Assembly: GCA_041546305.1 (NCBI GenBank)
Contig: JBFEWO010000164.1
Span: forward strand, 1 to 5,903
Length of the DNA: 5,903 nucleotides
Origin: JBFEYJ01 sp041546305
GTDB taxonomy: Bacteria; Pseudomonadota; Gammaproteobacteria; Thiohalomonadales; Thiohalomonadaceae
Reading direction: 5' to 3'
Shown here: positions 1 to 4,847 of the stretch, piece after piece
Numbering within the stretch: position 1 is the stretch's first letter
Layout of the letters: every line of letters begins with the position of its first letter
Position numbers and translations under genes: made by a program
Notes under the pieces: model-generated
What the model was told of the DNA's origin: nothing
Seen by the model: the letters and a program-made list of their open reading frames with translations, nothing else
The model's database searches: none

Positions 1-136
1 GATCAAGGTCTTCGATGCGGACCAGCCATTGACCGCCCTGATGGCGTGCCTGCAGGTAACTGCCGAGCGCGGCGATCAGGGAACCAAAATGGAGCGGTCC
101 GGTGGGAGAGGGGGCGAAGCGACCAATATAGCTCAT
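1..136 (-). CDS. gluQ: Glutamyl-Q tRNA(Asp) synthetase, N-terminal fragment (runs off the left edge)
   Basis: Only the first 45 codons are visible; the gene continues beyond position 1. The reading from the ATG at 136 gives MSYIGRFAPSPTGPLHFGSL and then a segment ending in RIEDLD. This is the class I glutamyl-tRNA synthetase start with the HIGH-like motif, in the form used by the short paralogue GluQ (YadB), which starts almost identically in E. coli. GluQ lacks the anticodon-binding domain of GltX. It activates glutamate and attaches it to the queuosine base at the wobble position of tRNA(Asp), acting in the cytoplasm. GltX is the main alternative, but FAPSPTGPLHFGSLIAAL is GluQ-like. There is no Shine-Dalgarno sequence directly before the ATG. 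The start overlaps the stop of a possible short leader ORF by ATGA, so translation may be coupled. It lies downstream of the nitroreductase on the same strand, probably in one transcript. Confidence 0.93.
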   Translation of the reverse strand, partial: MSYIGRFAPSPTGPLHFGSLIAALGSYLQARHQGGQWLVRIEDLD

Positions 137-210
137 AGGGGCAATACGTGAGGGATAAGAGACGAGGGTTCTACAGAGAATGCACTCGACATATTATCAC
201 CGCCACGCAT
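133..210 (-). CDS. Possible 25-codon leader ORF translationally coupled to gluQ
   Basis: A short frame runs from the ATG at 210 to the TGA at 133-135 and would encode 25 residues starting MRGGDNMSSAF and ending IPHVLPL. Two features suggest it may be translated. First, a GAGGG Shine-Dalgarno site (216-220) sits five bases before the ATG, which is good spacing. Second, its stop codon overlaps the gluQ ATG in the ATGA arrangement typical of translational coupling, while gluQ has no ribosome site of its own. A second in-frame ATG at 192 is also preceded by a GGTGA-like site. The peptide shows no known domain, no signal peptide and no run of regulatory codons. It may be chance, since it is the tail of a longer frame antisense to nothing recognisable. 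Coding status is inference. Confidence 0.3.
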   Translation of the reverse strand: MRGGDNMSSAFSVEPSSLIPHVLPL

Positions 211-229
211 CTTGTCCCTCGTATCTATC
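154..229 (-). repeat. Long-looped imperfect inverted repeat between nitroreductase and gluQ
   Basis: ACGAGGG at 162-168 is the exact reverse complement of CCCTCGT at 216-222. The pairing extends outwards with interruptions (GA with TC, then GATA at 154-157 with TATC at 226-229), giving about 13 pairs around a 47-base loop. In the minus-strand transcript one arm contains the GAGGG ribosome site of the short leader ORF, so the fold would mask it. There is no U-run after it, so it is not a normal terminator. The pairing is seen directly; a regulatory role is inference. Confidence 0.4.
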
Positions 230-895
230 TCAATCGTGCCAGCTGGTAAAGGCCTCGACAGGTTCGCGTGTGGTGCGGAAACTGTTGGCCGGGGCGTCGT
301 TGTCCGGGTAGCCCAGCGAGATGCCGCAAGCCAGTGCCAGGTGCTCCCCGATACCGAGCAGGTGACGAATGGTCTCCGGATATTCCGCCAACGCCGCCTG
401 GGGGCAGGTGGCCAGACCTTCGCTTTCGGCGGCGAGCAGAATATTTTGCAGAAACATGCCGATATCGATCCAGCTGCCCTGGTTAAGACGCCGGTCAAGA
501 AATACCAGCAGGCCGACTGGGGCTCCGAAAAAGCGATAGTTATCGTTCCAGGCCTCATGGCGTGCCTGAGTGTCTTCACGACCAATGCCAAGGGCGCCGT
601 AGAGTGCCAGTCCGGTGGCTCGGCGTCGACTTTTAAAGGGCTCGAACCACTCATCGGGATAGTACTGATAGTCGAGCGTTTCCTGTTGCCCCCTCTCATG
701 TGCCGACACCAGCGCGTCAGTGATACGCTGCTTGCTGCTCCCCTGCACCACTACCACATGCCATGGTTGCATATTGGCTCCCGAGGGGGCCCAGCGTGCC
801 GCATCGAGGATGCGGATGATCTTCTCTTTTTCCACTTCGCGTGGCAGAAAGGCACGGGTGCTTTGCCTCGCTTTCATTCCTGTAATCATATCCAT
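230..895 (-). CDS. Nitroreductase family protein (FMN-dependent NAD(P)H oxidoreductase)
   Basis: A complete 221-residue protein of the nitroreductase superfamily, a normal length. These cytoplasmic homodimers bind FMN and reduce nitroaromatics, quinones or flavins using NAD(P)H; the real substrate cannot be told from sequence. Visible family features are RQSTRAF at residues 10-16 (FMN phosphate contact), WAPSGANMQPW at 35-45, the central helix around DIGMFLQNILLAA (144-156) followed by EGLATCPQ (159-166), and GISLGYPD (191-198) with a terminal R-x-PVE motif at 210-214. It resembles the PnbA/NfnB-like branch. The start at 895 is chosen because AGGGGA lies 6 bases before it; ATGs at codons 3 and 7 are less well placed. 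The gene is divergent from the DUF3579 gene and is followed on the same strand by the leader ORF and gluQ. Family call is firm, substrate unknown. Confidence 0.93.
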   Translation of the reverse strand: MDMITGMKARQSTRAFLPREVEKEKIIRILDAARWAPSGANMQPWHVVVVQGSSKQRITDALVSAHERGQQETLDYQYYPDEWFEPFKSRRRATGLALYGALGIGREDTQARHEAWNDNYRFFGAPVGLLVFLDRRLNQGSWIDIGMFLQNILLAAESEGLATCPQAALAEYPETIRHLLGIGEHLALACGISLGYPDNDAPANSFRTTREPVEAFTSWHD

Positions 896-912
896 AAGCT
901 TCCCCTAAGCTT
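896..912 (-). promoter_or_regulatory. Ribosome binding site of the nitroreductase between two AAGCTT arms
   Basis: AAGCTT at 896-901 and again at 907-912 are self-complementary six-mers separated by five bases. On the minus-strand mRNA they can form a 6-bp stem whose loop is AGGGG, the likely Shine-Dalgarno core of the nitroreductase, directly before its ATG. The repeat is certain; the stem is weak (A/U rich), so an effect on translation is a guess. Confidence 0.35.
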
Positions 913-914
913 TG

Positions 915-932
915 CATGGTATTTTTACCATG
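915..932. promoter_or_regulatory. Perfect 7-bp inverted repeat, possible operator upstream of the nitroreductase
   Basis: CATGGTA (915-921) and TACCATG (926-932) are perfect inverted repeats around a 4-base AT spacer, ending 20 bases upstream of the nitroreductase ATG. On the minus strand a weak promoter fit, TTGATA then 17 bases then AAAAAT, would put the -10 hexamer inside this palindrome, which is the usual place for a repressor site. No regulator gene is adjacent. The palindrome is seen; the operator role is inference. Confidence 0.4.
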
Positions 933-946
933 GCCGTCTCAATATC

Positions 947-985
947 AAGAGCCCGGGAAGAATAGCATTGGATACGCCGGCTCTT
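947..985. repeat. Imperfect inverted repeat in the divergent intergenic region
   Basis: AAGAGCC at 947-953 pairs with GGCTCTT at 979-985, and two further G-C pairs form across a one-base bulge, leaving a loop of about 20 bases. It lies in the middle of the 153-bp gap between the divergent nitroreductase and DUF3579 genes. No U-run follows on either strand, so it is not a standard terminator. Function unknown. Confidence 0.3.
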
Positions 986-1007
986 TAAATATCACACGGG
1001 CAACTCA

Positions 1008-1027
1008 ATATTAGTAAGTGCTAATAT
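1008..1027. promoter_or_regulatory. Perfect AT-rich inverted repeat upstream of the DUF3579 gene, possible operator
   Basis: ATATTAG (1008-1014) and CTAATAT (1021-1027) are perfect inverted repeats with a 6-base spacer, a 20-bp element about two helical turns long. It sits 21 bases before the ATG of the DUF3579 gene, between any promoter and the ribosome site. Its size and symmetry fit a dimeric winged-helix repressor site, but I cannot name the regulator. Confidence 0.4.
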
Positions 1028-1048
1028 ATGGTCGCATCAAGGAGCAAC

Positions 1049-1345
1049 ATGAGTAAGAAGCAATTCTGTGTAGTGATTCACAGCACTCGCGAGAATGGGG
1101 AGCGTTTCCGTCCCAGCGACTGGGTGGAGAGGATCTCGTCCAGTGTGGCCAGCTTTGGCCCTGATCGCCGATTGCGTTATGCCGCAACGGTACGCCCCAA
1201 GGTTATCGATGGTGAGCGGTGTCTGGTGATCGATGGCGCTCTCGCGGATACGAGTCCGGGAATTTATCATCACATCATGGAGTTTGCACGGAGTAACCAT
1301 CTGAAAATGGTTGAGGGAGCTTGTTCCCAGGATATTCTCGCCTGA
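1049..1345 (+). CDS. DUF3579 domain protein (98 aa)
   Basis: A small soluble protein I recognise as DUF3579 from the FRPSDWVERI motif at residues 20-29, the conserved ASFGPDRRLRY (34-44), the R-P-K-V-x-DG-x-R-CLVID stretch (49-62), and the closing FARSN-H-L-K segment (79-86). The domain fills almost the whole protein, as is usual in beta- and gammaproteobacteria; its function is not established to my knowledge. There is no signal peptide or membrane segment. The ATG at 1049 is chosen because AAGGAG (1039-1044) lies just before it. An in-frame ATG at 1028 would fall on the edge of the upstream palindrome and has no ribosome site. The gene is divergent from the nitroreductase and convergent with dksA, with its own terminator at 1384-1416, so it is probably transcribed alone. 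Confidence 0.85.
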   Translation: MSKKQFCVVIHSTRENGERFRPSDWVERISSSVASFGPDRRLRYAATVRPKVIDGERCLVIDGALADTSPGIYHHIMEFARSNHLKMVEGACSQDILA

Positions 1346-1383
1346 GATGATTATTTGCAGTTAAGGTTCTTGTTGTTATGGAC

Positions 1384-1416
1384 AAAAAAAGCCGGTCTAG
1401 TTTGACCGGCTTTTTT
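1384..1416. terminator. Bidirectional rho-independent terminator between DUF3579 and dksA
   Basis: GCCGGTC (1391-1397) and GACCGGC (1404-1410) form a perfect 7-bp GC-rich stem with a 6-base loop, preceded by seven A and followed by six T. It therefore works as an intrinsic terminator on both strands. It ends the DUF3579 transcript on the plus strand and the dksA transcript on the minus strand, where it begins only 8 bases past the dksA stop codon. Confidence 0.93.
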
Positions 1417-1424
1417 GTTCTGCC

Positions 1425-1931
1425 TTAGCCGCGCTGTTTTTCGCGGATTTCGTCAAGGGTTTTGCAGTCGATACAGAGTGTGGCAGTAGGGCGTGCTTCC
1501 AGGCGACGCACCCCGATTTCCACACCGCAGCTCTCGCAGTAGCCATATTCGCCCTCGTCGAGCAAATCGAGCGCCTCGTTGATTTTTTTCAACAGTTTGC
1601 GCTCGCGATCGCGGGTACGCAGTTCCATGGAAAATTCAGATTCCTGGCTGGCACGATCATTCGGATCCGGGAAGTTTGCCGCCTCATCCTGCATGTGATG
1701 CACAGTGCGGTCGACCTCTTCCATCAACTCCTTTTTCCAGGCCAAGAGGATCTCGCGGAAATGAGCCTCCATACCCGGACTCATATACTCCTCACCCTTT
1801 TTCTCCTGATAGGGGGTGAACTGTGAGAAACCTTCCGCCGCCGGTTTGCCGGCTGCCTTGGGAGTGGCAGCTTTCTTCACGGTTTTTTTTGTAGCCGCCT
1901 TTTTCGGCGCCTCAGTTTTTTTCGTCGGCAT
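1425..1931 (-). CDS. dksA: RNA polymerase-binding transcription factor DksA
   Basis: DksA enters the secondary channel of RNA polymerase and, with ppGpp, lowers rRNA and raises amino-acid promoter activity in the stringent response. This 168-residue protein matches the E. coli protein closely over its last 130 residues. The coiled-coil tip DPNDRASQ (89-96) keeps both acidic residues (D89, D92, equal to E. coli D71, D74) and A94. The zinc site is complete: C132, C135, C153, C156 in YCESCG and LCIDC. The C-terminal TLDEIREKQ is typical. It is about 17 residues longer than E. coli DksA owing to a Lys/Ala/Pro-rich N-terminal tail (residues 2-33), with A8 and A7 runs in its codons. The ATG at 1931 is preferred, with AGGAG ten bases upstream; an ATG at 1970 would overlap the predicted -10 element. 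Stop is followed at once by a terminator, so dksA is monocistronic here, unlike E. coli dksA-gluQ. Confidence 0.97.
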   Translation of the reverse strand: MPTKKTEAPKKAATKKTVKKAATPKAAGKPAAEGFSQFTPYQEKKGEEYMSPGMEAHFREILLAWKKELMEEVDRTVHHMQDEAANFPDPNDRASQESEFSMELRTRDRERKLLKKINEALDLLDEGEYGYCESCGVEIGVRRLEARPTATLCIDCKTLDEIREKQRG

Positions 1932-1962
1932 ACGCTTAAATCTCCTACGAAGCGCAAAATAA

Positions 1963-1998
1963 GCGCGCATCTATACCAGAACTACTGCAAGGGCGCAA
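1963..1998 (-). promoter_or_regulatory. Probable dksA promoter with GC-rich discriminator
   Basis: On the minus strand, TTGCGC (1998-1993), a 17-base spacer and TATAGA (1975-1970) form a sigma-70-type promoter; TGG just before the -10 gives an extended -10. The next bases are TGCGCGC-like, a GC-rich discriminator up to the expected start near 1963, leaving a 5' leader of about 32 bases. Such discriminators are typical of promoters inhibited by DksA and ppGpp, and E. coli dksA is known to be negatively autoregulated. The match to the -35 consensus is poor, so the call is moderate. Confidence 0.5.
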
Positions 1999-2079
1999 CT
2001 TCAGGGGAGTTGGTTCGTGATGCAATCGCCCTCATACTCGGGTAATCTACCCCGCTTTTGACTTTAATTGAACTGAAGA

Positions 2080-2841
2080 ATGAGCACACTACAAGCATTG
2101 TTATTTGATGTGGATGGCACGCTGGCGGACACGGAACGTGACGGTCACCGTGTTGCCTTTAATCGCGCTTTTGCGGAGGCTGGCCTGGACTGGGCGTGGT
2201 CTGAGGAACTCTACGGCAAACTCCTCGCCGTTACTGGCGGTAAGGAGCGGATCCGTTACTATCTGGATAATTTCAACCAGGAGTTCGAGCGGCCGGATGA
2301 ACTCGATACATTCATCGCTGGTTTGCATCAGGCCAAGACACGGCACTATGTGGAGATGCTTGCCGAGGGCATGATTCCATTGCGGCCCGGGGTCAAGCGA
2401 CTGATCTGTGAGGCGCGCGAAGCCGGCATGCGGTTGGCTGTTGCTACTACGACCACACCGGAGAATGTGAGCGCTTTGCTGGAAAATGCGATGGACCCAG
2501 AGGCCATGTCCTGGTTCGAGGTCATCGCCGCCGGTGATATCGTGCCGGCCAAGAAGCCTGCCCCGGACATTTATCTCTATGCGATGGAGAAGATGGGACT
2601 GAGCCCGGCGGAGTGCATTGCGTTCGAAGACTCCCATAACGGTATCCGCTCCTCCATGGGCGCCAATCTCAAAACCATCGTTGCCGTGAATGGCTACACC
2701 CGGGATGAGGATTTTACCGGTGCCGCCATCGTACTCGATAACTGGGGCGAGCCCGGAGCACCGTTCAATGTGCTCCAAGGTGATGCGGACGATGCCGCTT
2801 ACCTCGACCTGGCACTGGTCACAAAACTGCATGGTGCCTGA
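2080..2841 (+). CDS. cbbY: CbbY-type HAD-family phosphatase (probable xylulose-1,5-bisphosphate phosphatase)
   Basis: A complete 253-residue HAD hydrolase of the CbbY/phosphoglucomutase-like class. Motif I is FDVDGT with nucleophile D10 and acid/base D12; the helical cap follows (about 17-95) with the CbbY-typical TGGKERIR at 52-59; motif II is T123 in VATTTT; motif III is K159 in KKPAPDIY; motif IV is E183-D184 in FEDSHNGI. The tail with VLDNWGEPGAPF (218-229) is also CbbY-like. In autotrophs CbbY removes the 1-phosphate from xylulose-1,5-bisphosphate, a misfire product that blocks RuBisCO, giving xylulose-5-phosphate in the cytoplasm. Exact substrate is inferred. The ATG is fixed by an in-frame TGA two codons upstream; no good Shine-Dalgarno site is present (only GAAG, too close). 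It is divergent from dksA and probably co-transcribed with the aminotransferase 19 bases downstream. No other Calvin-cycle gene is visible. Confidence 0.88.
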   Translation: MSTLQALLFDVDGTLADTERDGHRVAFNRAFAEAGLDWAWSEELYGKLLAVTGGKERIRYYLDNFNQEFERPDELDTFIAGLHQAKTRHYVEMLAEGMIPLRPGVKRLICEAREAGMRLAVATTTTPENVSALLENAMDPEAMSWFEVIAAGDIVPAKKPAPDIYLYAMEKMGLSPAECIAFEDSHNGIRSSMGANLKTIVAVNGYTRDEDFTGAAIVLDNWGEPGAPFNVLQGDADDAAYLDLALVTKLHGA

Positions 2842-2860
2842 GCACCCCAAACAGAGGGAA

Positions 2861-4015
2861 GTGCCCATTGCCCGGCGCATGGGCGAGATTGAGCCGTTTC
2901 ACGTGATGGAGCTGCTGGCCCGAGCTCGCGAGCTGGAGGCGGAAGGCCGCTCCATTATCCACATGGAGATCGGCGAACCGGACTTTTCAACACCACAGCC
3001 GATCATCGATGCGGCTCGGCGGGCCCTCGATGCAGGTCAGACCCACTACACCCCGGCGCTGGGCATGCCCGCCCTGCGTGAAGCGATTGCCGGCTTCTAT
3101 CGCGAACGCTATGGGGTTGAAATCCCGGCACGGCGTATCGTCATTACCCCGGGTGCCTCCGGGGCGCTGCTGCTCGCGTTGGGGGTGCTGCTCGACCGGG
3201 ATAGTGAAGTCCTTCTGGCTGATCCGGGCTACCCATGCAACCGCCACTTTGTCCGCTTTATCGAAGGGCAGGCACGGGGTATCCCGGTATCTGCGGACAC
3301 CGATTACCAGTTGAATGCCGAGTTGCTTGCCCGGCATTGGACGGCGAACACCCGGGCGGTGATGGTAGCTACCCCCTCCAATCCTACCGGCACTCTGATC
3401 CCGGCCGATGAGTTGGCAGCAATGGCCTCACTGGTGCAGGAGAGGGGCGGGGCGCTGCTGGTCGATGAGATTTATCACTGTCTCGTCTATGACCAGCCAA
3501 CACCCAGTGCCGCGACGTTGAGCGACGAAATCTTCATCATCAACAGCTTTTCCAAATACTTTTGCATGACTGGCTGGCGCCTCGGCTGGCTGGTGGTGCC
3601 GGAGGCCTATGTGCGGCAGGTGGACAAGCTGGCACAGAATCTCTTTATCGCTGCGCCGACGCTGGCACAGCATGCGGCGCTGGCGGCATTTGATGAGGAG
3701 ACTCTCGCCATCCTCGAGGAACGCCGGCTGGCCTTTCAGCAACGCCGTGACTTCCTGTTGCCGGCGCTGCGTGAGCTGGGTTTCGACATTCCGGTCAAGC
3801 CACAGGGGGCGTTTTATCTTTATGCTGACTGCAGCCGCTTGAGCGACGACAGTTTCCGTTTTGCCGAAGAACTGCTGGAGCAGGCGGGGGTGGCGGTTAC
3901 CCCAGGGATTGATTTCGGTTCATATCTGCCGGAAAAACATCTGCGCTTTGCCTATACCACCTCGCTGGAGAACCTGGCCGAGGGCGTGGAGCGTATTCGC
4001 CGGTTTTTGAGCTAA
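2861..4015 (+). CDS. PLP-dependent class I/II aminotransferase (AspC/AlaT-like fold)
   Basis: A complete fold-type I aminotransferase, 384 residues from the GTG at 2861. Seen in order: IEPFHVMELL near the start, HMEIGEPDF (34-42), YTPALGMPALREAI (63-76), ITPGASGALL (95-104), DPGYPCNR (121-128), SNPTG (173-177, N174 contacts PLP), VDEIY (201-205, D202 binds the pyridine nitrogen), SFSKYFCMTGWRLGW (229-243) with Schiff-base lysine K232 and phosphate-binding R240, and LRFAYTTS (361-368) whose R362 should hold the substrate carboxylate. It transfers amino groups between an amino acid and a 2-oxo acid in the cytoplasm; the substrate is not readable from sequence. The start is uncertain. GTG 2861 gives MPIARRM, like homologues I recall, but its AGAGGGAA site is very close. 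ATG 2831 overlaps the cbbY stop by 11 bases (394 aa, no ribosome site). ATG 2879 would cut conserved residues. Close linkage suggests an operon with cbbY. Confidence 0.92.
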   Translation: MPIARRMGEIEPFHVMELLARARELEAEGRSIIHMEIGEPDFSTPQPIIDAARRALDAGQTHYTPALGMPALREAIAGFYRERYGVEIPARRIVITPGASGALLLALGVLLDRDSEVLLADPGYPCNRHFVRFIEGQARGIPVSADTDYQLNAELLARHWTANTRAVMVATPSNPTGTLIPADELAAMASLVQERGGALLVDEIYHCLVYDQPTPSAATLSDEIFIINSFSKYFCMTGWRLGWLVVPEAYVRQVDKLAQNLFIAAPTLAQHAALAAFDEETLAILEERRLAFQQRRDFLLPALRELGFDIPVKPQGAFYLYADCSRLSDDSFRFAEELLEQAGVAVTPGIDFGSYLPEKHLRFAYTTSLENLAEGVERIRRFLS

Positions 4016-4056
4016 ATACGACACGCACACTGAACGTTACCGCTCCGAGACGGTGG

Positions 4057-4803
4057 TTAGCGCATCTCCTCCAGTGCCCTGAGCTGCTCCACCCACAGGA
4101 TGGTGGCACCGGCCACTGCAGCGGGCATAACCAGAAAATTAACAACCGGGATCATGGTGCCGACCAGGGTGGCACTCCCAAAGCCGAAACTGAGCAGGCG
4201 CCGTTGGCCCAGACGCTTGCGCTGCTCGCCAAAGCGCAGGCCATGATTGCCCAACGGGTAGTCGCCATACTCCACGGCCATCATCCAGGCACTGAACAAA
4301 AACCACAGCAGGGGGGCGGCGAGGTTGAGCCCAGGGATGAGGAACAGAATCAAAAGAGGGAACGCGCGCAGCAGGAAATAAGTGATTTTGCGCAGCTCAT
4401 CGAGCAGCGCGGACGGAGTTTCTTTAAGTGCCTCAAGCAGGTTGCCACCCGTGGGCAACGGCTGGCCGGTAAGGTGCTTCTCTACCGCCTCGGCGAGCAG
4501 ACCGTTGAACGGCGCTGCGATCAAGTTGGCCAGCATGGTGAAGGTGTAGAAAACGAGCAGCACTGCGGTGAGACCAAAGATGAGCCAGAACAACCATTCC
4601 AACCACTCCAGCCAGGATGGCAAGTAGGCGATCCAGCTCTCCACCAACGGGGTAAACTGCTGCACCAGCACCCAGATGGAAAGGGAGAAGATCAGCACAT
4701 TGATCAACACCGGGATGAACACGAAGCGGCGTAGCCCCGGGGTGTTGAGCAGTTTCAGGCCACGAAGCAGCGCCGCGGCGCCGGTGAAGAGTTGTCCTGG
4801 CAT
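4057..4803 (-). CDS. cysZ: Sulfate transporter CysZ
   Basis: A complete 248-residue inner-membrane protein of the CysZ/EI24 family (E. coli CysZ is 253 aa). CysZ brings sulfate into the cell for assimilation to sulfide and cysteine. Recognisable parts are the N-terminal G-A-x-x-L-L-R-G-L-K-L-L segment, hydrophobic stretches at about 27-49, 70-98, 141-176 and 205-235, the APFNGLLAEAVE motif (97-108), and the family hallmark EYGDYPLGNHGLRF (178-191). The ATG at 4803 is chosen because AGGA lies 7 bases before it; a TTG at 4827 would add eight residues with no ribosome site. It follows the sugar kinase by 44 bases on the same strand, so co-transcription is likely, though no functional link between them is obvious. 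No CysB-type site could be identified. The C-terminus faces the aminotransferase gene, 41 bases away. Confidence 0.93.
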   Translation of the reverse strand: MPGQLFTGAAALLRGLKLLNTPGLRRFVFIPVLINVLIFSLSIWVLVQQFTPLVESWIAYLPSWLEWLEWLFWLIFGLTAVLLVFYTFTMLANLIAAPFNGLLAEAVEKHLTGQPLPTGGNLLEALKETPSALLDELRKITYFLLRAFPLLILFLIPGLNLAAPLLWFLFSAWMMAVEYGDYPLGNHGLRFGEQRKRLGQRRLLSFGFGSATLVGTMIPVVNFLVMPAAVAGATILWVEQLRALEEMR

Positions 4804-4847
4804 GGTGACATCCTGTTCCGCAAACAAATTCTTGATATCGGCTCATC

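Noticed and set aside
211..699. Long open frames opposite or overlapping the nitroreductase, on both strands (for example 212-988 plus and 211-699 minus)
   Set aside because: They mirror the nitroreductase codon pattern and have no recognisable domain; only the 133-210 tail lies outside the gene and is discussed separately.
1932..1970. Upstream ATG giving DksA 13 more residues
   Set aside because: It overlaps the probable -10 element, has no ribosome site, and the added residues are not DksA-like.
2039..2053. GGGTA-ATC-TACCC palindrome between dksA and cbbY
   Set aside because: Only five pairs, with a three-base loop and no T-run; too short to claim as operator or terminator without comparison to relatives.
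2101..2880. Long minus-strand open frame across the cbbY gene
   Set aside because: Shadow of the GC-rich coding strand; the plus strand has full HAD motifs.
4016..4056. Possible terminator between the aminotransferase and cysZ
   Set aside because: ACCG and CGGT around 4040-4055 can pair, but the stem is only four bases and no T-run follows on either strand.
4204..4734. Plus-strand Gln/Glu-rich open frame opposite cysZ
   Set aside because: Antisense shadow of hydrophobic codons in CysZ; no start site or family match.
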